Shown here: positions 56,972-64,000 of the stretch, in pieces
Layout: each line of letters opens with the position of its first letter
Numbering within the stretch: the first letter of the stretch is position 1
Origin: Stomoxys calcitrans
Lineage: Eukaryota; Arthropoda; Insecta; Diptera; Muscidae
Assembly (NCBI RefSeq): GCF_963082655.1
Contig: NC_081553.1
Coordinates: 60,457,071 to 60,521,070, forward strand
Direction: 5' to 3'
Length of the DNA: 64,000 nt
The notes under the pieces: generated by a model
Databases searched by the model: none
What the model saw: only the letters and a program-made list of their open reading frames with translations
What the model was told of the DNA's origin: nothing
Position numbers and translations under genes: made by a program

Positions 56972-58535
56972 TTATACCCTCCACCATAAGATGGGGGGTA
57001 TACTAATTTCGTCATTCTGTTTGTAACTACTCGAAATATTCGTCTGAGACCCCATAAAGTATATATATTCTAGATCCTCGTGAAATTTTTTGTCGATCTA
57101 GCCATGTCCGTCCGTCCGTCCGTCTGTCTGTAAAGAGTAAAGCTAGCCGCTTGAAATTTTGAACAAATACTTCTTATTAGTGTAGGTCGGTTAGTATTGT
57201 AAATGGGCCATATCCGTCCATGTTTTGATATAGTTGCCATATAAACCGATCTTGGGTCTTGACTTCTTGAGCCTCTAGAGTGCGCAATTCTTATCCGATT
57301 GGAATGAAATTTTGCACGACGTGTTTTGTTATGATATCCAACAACTGTGCCAAGTATGGTTCAAATCGGTCCATAATCTGATATAGCTGCCATATAAACC
57401 GATCTTGGGTCCTGACTTCTTGAGCCTCTAGAGGGCGCAATTCTTATCCGATTGAAATGAAATTTTGCACGACGTGTTTTGTTATGATATCCAACAACTG
57501 TGCCAAGTATGGTTCAAATCGGTCCCCAACCTGATATAGCTGCCATATAAACCGATCTTGGGTCTTGACTTCTTGAGCCTGTAGCGTGCGCAATTCTTAT
57601 CCGATTGTAATGAAATTTTGCACGACGTGTTTTGTTATGATATCCAACAACTGTGCCAAGTATGGTTCAAATCGGTCCATAATCTGATATAGCTGCCATA
57701 TAAACCGATCTTGGGTCCTGACTTCTTGAGCCTCTAGAGGGCGCAATTCTTATCCGATTGAAATGAAATTTTGCACGACGTGTTTTGTTATGATATCCAA
57801 CAACTGTGCCAAGTATGGTTCAAATCGGTCCATAACCTGATATAGCTGCCATATAAACCGATCTTGGGTCTTGACTTCTTGAGCCTCTAGAGGGCGCAAT
57901 TCTTATCCGATTTGAATGAATTTTTGCACCAAGTATTTCGTTATGATATCCAACAACTGTGCCAAGTATGGTTGAAATCGGTCCATAACCTGATATAGCT
58001 GTCATATAAACAGATCTGGGGATTTGACTTCTTGAGCTTCTAAAGGGCGCAATTCCTATCCGATTTGGCTGAAATTTTGCATGACGTATTTTATTTTCAC
58101 TTTCAACAACTGTGTCAAATAAGGTTCAAATCGGTTCATAACCTGATATAGCTGCCATATAAACCGATCTGGGATCTTGATTCTTGAGCCTCTAGAGGTC
58201 GCAATTATTATCCGATTTGGCTGAAATTTTGTACGACGGATCTTCCGTGTTTATTATGGTCTGAATCGGTCTATAGCCCGATACAGCTCCCATATTAATC
58301 GATCTCTCTATTTTACTTCTTGAGCCCCCAAAGGGCGCAATTCTTATTCGAATTGGCTGACATTTTACACAGGTCTCCAACATACAATTTATTTGTGGTC
58401 CAAACCGGACCCTACCTTTATATCGCACTAATTGCAGACCTAAGAAGAGATGTTGGGAAAAGAACTCGACAAATGCGACCCATAGTGGAGGATATATAAG
58501 ATTCGGCCCGGCCGAACTTAGCACGCTTTTACTTG
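56972..58535 (-). mobile_element. Complete DINE-1/INE-1-like element with 153-bp array
   Basis: Reversed tail at left ('TTATACCCTCCACCATAAG', 'GGTATACTAATTTCGTCATT', 'AGTATATATATTCTAGATCC', 'GTCCGTCCGTCCGTCCGTC' type) and hairpin end at right ('GATTCGGCCCGGCCGAAC', 'GCACGCTTTTACTTG'). Between them lie several tandem units, four at exact 153-bp spacing (57378, 57531, 57684 and 57837) and almost identical, then three or four more diverged ones. The layout (hairpin end, central tandem repeats, conserved tail) is that of the non-autonomous Helentron group. No coding capacity. Confidence 0.75.
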
Positions 58536-58616
58536 TTTTTACAACTTTCGACGTGGATTAACTCAACAGCAGCGCTTTGATGAACTTTTCAATTCATTTT
58601 TTGGTGAATTTAATCG
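58536..58616 (+). other. Probable 5' part of mariner relic
   Basis: Sequence between the DINE-1-like element and the mariner reading frame. It may be degraded transposon 5' sequence but no terminal repeat is recognised. Confidence 0.3.
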
Positions 58617-59057
58617 ATGTCATCAGTTGTTGTTCCAAAAATCATTCATGCTGTGCACCAACTGATATTGCAAGATCGTCATGAACATTTGACCGTCAAA
58701 AAAATTTGTTTGCGTTGGATCCCACACAATTTGTCAATTGCTCAAAAAAGGGCTCGTATCGATCAGTGGAAAGAAATGCTCTGCTGCATTTTTGAGCACA
58801 TCGATGTGATGAGTCATCTGCCGTATAGTCTTGACTTGTCACCGAATGACTTCTTTTTATTCCCGTATGTAAAAAATAATACCAGAGGTCAACATGTTTC
58901 GACACCTGAAGAAGCGGGTGATGCATTCAGAATGCATGTTTTGGAGATACATCAATCAGAGAGGCAAAGGTGCTTCGAAAATTGGTTCAAGCACATGCAA
59001 AAGTGTAGAGATTTTAATGGGGAATATTTTAAAAACCAAAAAAGCGATTTTCGATGA
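58617..59057 (+). pseudogene. Internally deleted mariner transposase
   Basis: 146-codon frame joining two separate parts of a mariner transposase. Residues about 14-55 match the DNA-binding/linker part ('HEHLTVKKICLRWIPHNLS', 'AQKRARIDQWKEML'). From residue about 60 it jumps to the C-terminal catalytic part ('MSHLPYSLDLSPNDFFLFPY' holds the third Asp of the D,D34D triad, then 'FRMHVLEIHQSE', 'NWFKHMQKC'). The region with the first two Asp residues is deleted in frame, so it cannot transpose. The C-terminus is natural-looking. Confidence 0.8.
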
Positions 59058-59119
59058 TTAATATTTATTTTTATGTTCTCTAATCCCGAAATATAAAAGG
59101 CAACCTTCGTAGAATAGAT

Positions 59120-59480
59120 TTCCAAGCGCCTCAATCTTCTGCGCTCCTTCTTCAATCTCTGACACCTAGTTTTGAGATGTTCACCAAATAATTTTCCCAT
59201 GGGAGTTTCAGTCGTCCTGTTTGCGTATACCACAACGCTTACCTTCAAAAGTCTTCTTCGTTGGACCTTTTCGATTCTTTCTGGCAGCATGACCTAACTA
59301 ACGCATCGGTTGATACGATTGACTATGCTAGCGGTGTCAAACAGCATATACAGTTCGTAGTTCATATGATGCCAATATTCTCTATCAGTGTAAAGCAGTC
59401 TATAAATTTTACGAAGAATCTTTCTCTTCAACACTCCAAGAACTGTCTCGTCTGCTTTCACAAGTACCAATCACTTTCTG
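59120..59480 (-). pseudogene. LINE C-terminal fragment
   Basis: Minus-strand translation gives 'ETVLGVLKRKILRKIYRLLY' and 'NYELYMLFDTASIVNRI', then basic sequence ('KVQRRRLL'). This resembles the region after the RT domain in LINEs of the type at 23900-25190. Stops are present; no other domain. Confidence 0.5.
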
Positions 59481-59489
59481 CTTCGATTT

Positions 59490-60470
59490 AGCTATTTCCG
59501 CTTGTCTGTCTGTCCATGTTAATTTGTGTTCAAAGTACAGGTCGCAGTTTTCATCCGATCATCTTAAAATTTGGTACAGGCATGTGTTTCGGTCTAGAAA
59601 CGAAGCCTATTGAAATTGGAAGAAATCAGTTAAGATTTGGATATGGCTCCCATTATATATGTTCGTCCGATTTGGAGTAACAATGCAATAAAATTGTCAT
59701 TTGTACACCGATTCTCATGAATTTTGGCAAGAAGGATGAACTTCTGACTCTCGATATTTCTGGTGGATTTCATGGAAATCAGTTAAGATTGAGATATAGC
59801 TGCTATATATGTATATCGCCCGATTTTCAGAGCCACTGCAATCGCATTTACTGACCTATCTTGGCAAAAATTTGTACAACGCTTTCCTCGACGACTACCA
59901 CAATATCTGAGAAGTTTGCTCGAAACCGGATTAGAATAAGATATAGCTCCCATATATATGTTCGTCCGATTTTGAGAATTATTGCAATAAAGTGCCCATT
60001 TGTTAACCGATTCTCTCGAAATTTGGCAGGAAGGATTTTCTTATGACTCTCGACTTTTCTAGTGAATATCATAGAAATCGGCCCAAAATTTTAATATAGC
60101 TGTCGTATATGCATATCCCCCGATTTTCATTCCAAGAGCCACTGCAAGCGCATTTAATGTCCACTCTTGCCAAAACTTTGTACAATACTTTCCTCGACGA
60201 CTACCGCTAAATCTGAGAAGTTTGCTCGAAATCGGTTCAGAATTAGATATAACTCCCATATATAGGTTCAGGTCAGACATTGGGTAATTTGCGATCATTT
60301 GTCATTTGTCAACCGTAGTTATTACAGTTTGGATATATTTGCTCGAATTTTGATACGAGTTGTTTAATAAATCATCTCAAAACATCCGCCGTGGTCCATC
60401 AAAATTGGAGCAAAATTGGATATAACTCTCACATTGTACTTAAAGGGTAGGTGTAGGGACTGACTTTTGT
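59490..60470 (-). repeat. Diverged DINE-like tandem units
   Basis: Units of about 250-300 bp with 'GATATAGCTCCCATATATA', 'GTTCGTCCGATTTTGAG', 'ACTTTCCTCGACGACTACC' and 'GAGAAGTTTGCTCGAAA' at about 59880-59970 and 60180-60260. The left end 'TGTCTGTCTGTCCATG' is a reversed DINE tail trace. Sub-family distinct from 56972-58535. Confidence 0.55.
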
Positions 60471-61784
60471 CCTTCCTTGCTGGTTTTTATTATTTTTTCC
60501 TGACCCAAAAAAAGTTAATTTTTTTCTCACATATTTTTTATTGCCTTAAAAATTATGGTTACTTCCTTAAATGACTCCAATAAATTATTAGCTTTTTCCC
60601 ACCAACTCCTAAGGTTTCCATAAATTTGCAGACCCAAAGCAAAAAAAAAACAATTTCTCCATAAGTGTGACACTGCATAATCAGTTAATCCCTACACAAT
60701 GGAAATATTTCACAAAGTTTTTACAAATTGCCTGTAGTTTTTAATTTTCTTAAAAAAAAAACACACACACATAGGAGAAAGGAAAAACGGATAGGAAAAC
60801 ATAAGCAATTACCCGCTGGTAAAACCTCCAATTTTCCCCCCGAATATTCATTCTCAAGGCTTTGTGAACCTAAAAAAAATTTTTTTTTTTTGTTAAAATA
60901 AATTTCATGCATTTAAGTAAATTAGTAATCGTGCAAAAACTAAACAATTGTACAAAGCCCCAACAATCTGATATAATGGTCTTAAGACCATCCCCCCCCC
61001 CACACACACACACCCATCGTGGCTTACAAAGTGATTTCATTACAAGCAAATAAGCCTTGGGCCCAAAACGAAAGTAATTCAGTGGCAATGGCTATTAATT
61101 TAATTCTTTATTCCACATGTGTGTGCATTTTTCGGGAATGGCTTACTAACCGGGGGCAGAATATCTGGGTGTTTGTCTCACCATACCCATGGACATATGG
61201 ACTGTGTATGGACTGTGTTTTGTGTTCATATGTTAAAGTACATATGATGGTTTGGTGGCAGGATATTTGTCGCATATTCACTTGGTCCTTGCTGCCACTG
61301 CTGCTGCCGCCGCTTGCTACTCGAGTTGAGATAAACATGTTTTCAGATATGTTAACGACTGCAATAAATAAACGGATAATATCTGTTAGGCCTCTAAAAT
61401 AAATGCGAATTTCTTAAGTTTTTCATTGTTCTTGCCATCATGTTAGCCTTCGTTTTTCTTTTTTGAAATGAATGTTGGTGGGTCCTCGGCTTTGGTGGTT
61501 TGAGGAGGCAAATCTAAGTATCTCTCGCAGAGATTAAGTCATACGTACACGTTTTTCTATTAAATTGTTCTCGATGCGTGTTGGTGCGTTTGTCCATACG
61601 CAATGGGTGACAAATAAGTAACGTCTTCCTCCTGCCATCAGAACAGAAACTAGCGATTGAGGTATTTGGGGCCAAATGGGGGGGGGGGGCCTTCTTGCAA
61701 ACGCCGAAAAAAAAACAAATTTCAAGATGTTTCCACGCTTCATAATTTGATGAAAGGTATTTTTCTAGCAGAATACCAATCTGA
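60471..61784. other. Intergenic DNA with simple repeats, no recognised gene
   Basis: Contains (C)n(CA)n at about 60992-61012, a (CA)n at 60762-60771, and a G-run at about 61677-61689. A 127-codon plus frame (61019-61402) has no motif and lies across low-complexity DNA. Confidence 0.45.
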
Positions 61785-62036
61785 TACAAAAACAAGTAAA
61801 AGCATGCCAATTACGGCCGGGCCGAATTTTGGGAACCCATCACCATGGATTCCGCTAAATTACGGGAGCTATATATAGACCGCATTGGACCGTACTTGTC
61901 GCAAAACTTCAGTTCAATATCTCAATTTTTGAAGACTGTAGCGTGATTACAAAAGACAGACGGCCAGACGGAGAGACACATGGACATCGTTAACTCGTCT
62001 TTGAGTTTTACGACGATCAAGAATATATTCCGACCC
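61785..62036 (+). repeat. DINE-1-like element, short copy
   Basis: Hairpin end ('AACAAGTAAAAGCATGCC', 'TACGGCCGGGCCGAATT', 'GGGAACCCATCACCATGG') followed almost directly by tail sequence ('AAGACAGACGGCCAGACGG', 'TTTTACGACGATCAAGAAT'), with nearly no internal array. Its end is the centre of an inverted duplication with the next feature. Confidence 0.7.
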
Positions 62037-64000
62037 TATATAGAATATATATTCTTGATCAGCGTAAAAATCTAAGACGATCTAGACATGTCCGTCCGTG
62101 TGTCCGTCTGTCTGTTAAAATCACGCTACAGTCTTCAAAAATTGAGATATTGAGCTGAAACTTTGCATAAGCAGGTTAAGTTCGAAGATGGGCTATATCG
62201 GACTATATCTTGATATAGCCATCATACAGACCGATCCGCCAAGTTAGGGTCTTAGGCCCATAAAAGTCACATATATTATCCGATTTTGCTGAAATTTGGA
62301 ACAGTGAGTTGTGTTAGGGCCTTCAACATCCTTCGTTAATTTGGCCTAGATCGGTCCAGATTTGGATATAGCTGCCATACCGATCCTCCGATTAAGGGTC
62401 TAAGGCTAAAAAAATCCACATTTATTATCCGATTTTGCTGAAATTTGGGACAGTGAGTTGTGTTAGGGCCTTCAACATCCTTTGTTAATTTGGCCTAGAT
62501 CGGTCCAGATTTGGATATAGCTGCCATATAGACCGATCCTCCGATTTAGGTTCTTAGGCCCATTAAAGCCACATTTATTATCCGATTTTGATGAAATTTA
62601 GGACATTGAGTTGTGTTAGGGCCTTCAACATCCTTCGATAATTTGGCCCAGATCGGTCCAGATTTGGATATAGCTGCCATATATACCGATCCTCCGATTT
62701 AGGGTCTTAGGCCCATTAAAGCCACATTTATTATCCGATTTTACTGAAATTTGGGACAATAAGTTGTGTTGGGCCCTTCGACATCCTTCTTCAATTTGGA
62801 TCAGATCGGTTCAGATTTGGATATAGCTGCCATATAGGCCGATCCTCCGATTTAGGGTCGTACGCCCACAAAAGCCACATTTATTATCCGATGTGGGTCT
62901 TAGGCCCACAAAAGCCACACTAATTATTCGATTTAGCTGAAATTAAGTACAGTGAGTTGTGTTACGCCCTTCGACATCCTTTGTCAATTTGGCCCAGATC
63001 GGTCCGGATTTTGATATAGCTGCCATATAGACCAATCCTCCGATTTAGGGTCTTAGGCCCATAAAAGCCACATTTATTATCCGATTTTGCTGAAATTTGG
63101 GACAATAAGTCGTGCTACGCCCTTCGAAATCCTTCTTCAATTTGGCCCAGATCGGTTCAGATTTGGATATAGCTGCCATATAGACCGATTCTCCGATTTA
63201 GGGTCTTAGGTCCATAAAAGCCACATTTATTATCCGATTTTGCTGAAGTTTGGGACAGTGAGTTGCGTTAGGGCCTTCAACATCCTTCGATAATTTGGCC
63301 TAGATCGGTCCAGATTTGGATATAGCTGCCCTATAGACCGATCCTCCGATTAAAGGTCTTAGGCCCATAAAAGCCACATTTATCATCCGATTTTGCTGAA
63401 ATTTGGGACAGTGAGTTGTCTTAGGCCCTTTGGCATCCTTCGTCAATTTGGTTCAGATCGGTCCAGGTTTGGATATAGCGGCCAGATAGACCGATCCTCC
63501 GATTTAGGGTCTTAGGCCCATTAAAGCCACATTTATAATCCGATTGTGCTGAAATTTAGGATAGTGAGTTGTCTTAGACCCTTTGACATCCTTCGTCAAT
63601 TTGGCTCAGATCGGTCCAGATTCGGATATAGCTGCCATATATACCGATCCTCCGATTTAGGGTCTTAGGTCGAATAAAGCCACATTTATTATCCGATTTT
63701 AATGAAATTTGAGACAGTGAGTTATGTTAGACCCTTCCACATCCTCCGATAATTTGGCCCAGATCGGTCTAGATTTGGATATAGCTGCCATATAGACCGA
63801 TCCCCCGATTTAGGGTCTTAGGCCCATAAAAGCCACATTTATTATCCGATTTTTCTGAAATTTGGGATGGTGAGTTGTCTTAGACCCTTTGTCATCCTTC
63901 GTCCATTTGGCCCAGATCGGTCCAGATTTGGATATAGCTGCCATATAGACCGATCCCCCGATTTAGGGTCTTAGGCCCAAAAAAGCCGCATTTATAATCC
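62037..64000 (-). repeat. DINE-type satellite array, reversed, running off the window
   Basis: Starts with a reversed tail ('ATATATATTCTTGATCAGCG', 'GACATGTCCGTCCGTGTGTC') and continues as about twelve units of about 150-155 bp ('GATATAGCTGCCATATAGAC', 'CGATCCTCCGATTTAGGGTC', 'CCACATTTATTATCCGATTT', 'GCTGAAATTTGGGACAGTGA'). Reverse-strand relative of the array at 31140-33243. Continues past the right edge. Confidence 0.8.

Noticed and set aside
57378..57990. Regular 153-bp repeats as a CRISPR-like array
   Set aside because: There is no repeat-spacer structure; the whole unit repeats, inside a fly-type mobile element.
61019..61402. 127-codon plus-strand frame
   Set aside because: Overlaps low-complexity sequence and has no domain; antisense frame equally open.

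Overview
The window looks like AT-rich, repeat-dense intergenic DNA from a higher (probably calyptrate or muscid) fly. This is inferred from sequence features only: DINE-1/INE-1-like repeats ending in a GTATAAAAA tail, tRNA-headed SINEs, mariner MITEs, RNase H-bearing non-LTR retrotransposons and a Transib transposon. No species can be named from the sequence alone. Almost everything is transposable element. Only one open reading frame looks like an ordinary host gene: an intronless 275-codon ORF at 30086-30913 with an HMG-like C-terminal segment.

The main find is at 46129-51477. It is a complete, apparently intact Transib (RAG1-related) DNA transposon of 5349 bp. It has an uninterrupted 680-aa transposase with the DDE motifs and CC..HH zinc ligands expected of Transib/RAG1. 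Its ends are CACAGTG...CACTGTG, its 5-bp target duplication is a perfect CGTCG, and its inverted repeats are very long (about 1434 bp) and nearly identical. A second, short, non-autonomous element with Transib-like ends lies at 1341-1776.

Layout. 1-7035: Helitron-like tandem-repeat elements, the small Transib-like element, two SINE pieces and a decayed minus-strand LINE. 7040-12090: fragments of RNase H-type LINEs on the minus strand, one carrying a fivefold 180-bp internal amplification, plus a SINE. 12087-20208: two DINE-1-like repeats, each split by a Helitron-like element. 20858-25190: a mariner MITE, a SINE, a plus-strand LINE and a minus-strand LINE with a 349-bp tandem triplication. 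26962-29899: a complete Helitron-like element inserted in a foldback element. 30086-30913: the putative host gene. 31140-35025: a roughly 150-bp satellite array, then a Jockey-type LINE broken by DINE sequence. 35496-43670: LINE, MITE, Helitron-like and R1-type fragments. 44758-46105: two MITEs and a SINE immediately before the Transib element. 51478-58535: a GAT-rich minisatellite, a MITE, nested DINE/SINE/Helitron-like copies, a foldback element and a complete DINE-1-like element with a 153-bp array. 58536-64000: a deleted mariner transposase, a LINE relic and further DINE-type arrays including a large inverted duplication.

The parts do not form a pathway. The window is a record of layered insertions, and several nested pairs reveal the pre-insertion site: A|T for the Helitron-like family, TA for the MITE, CGTCG for Transib. 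Boundaries of decayed repeats are by eye and approximate.
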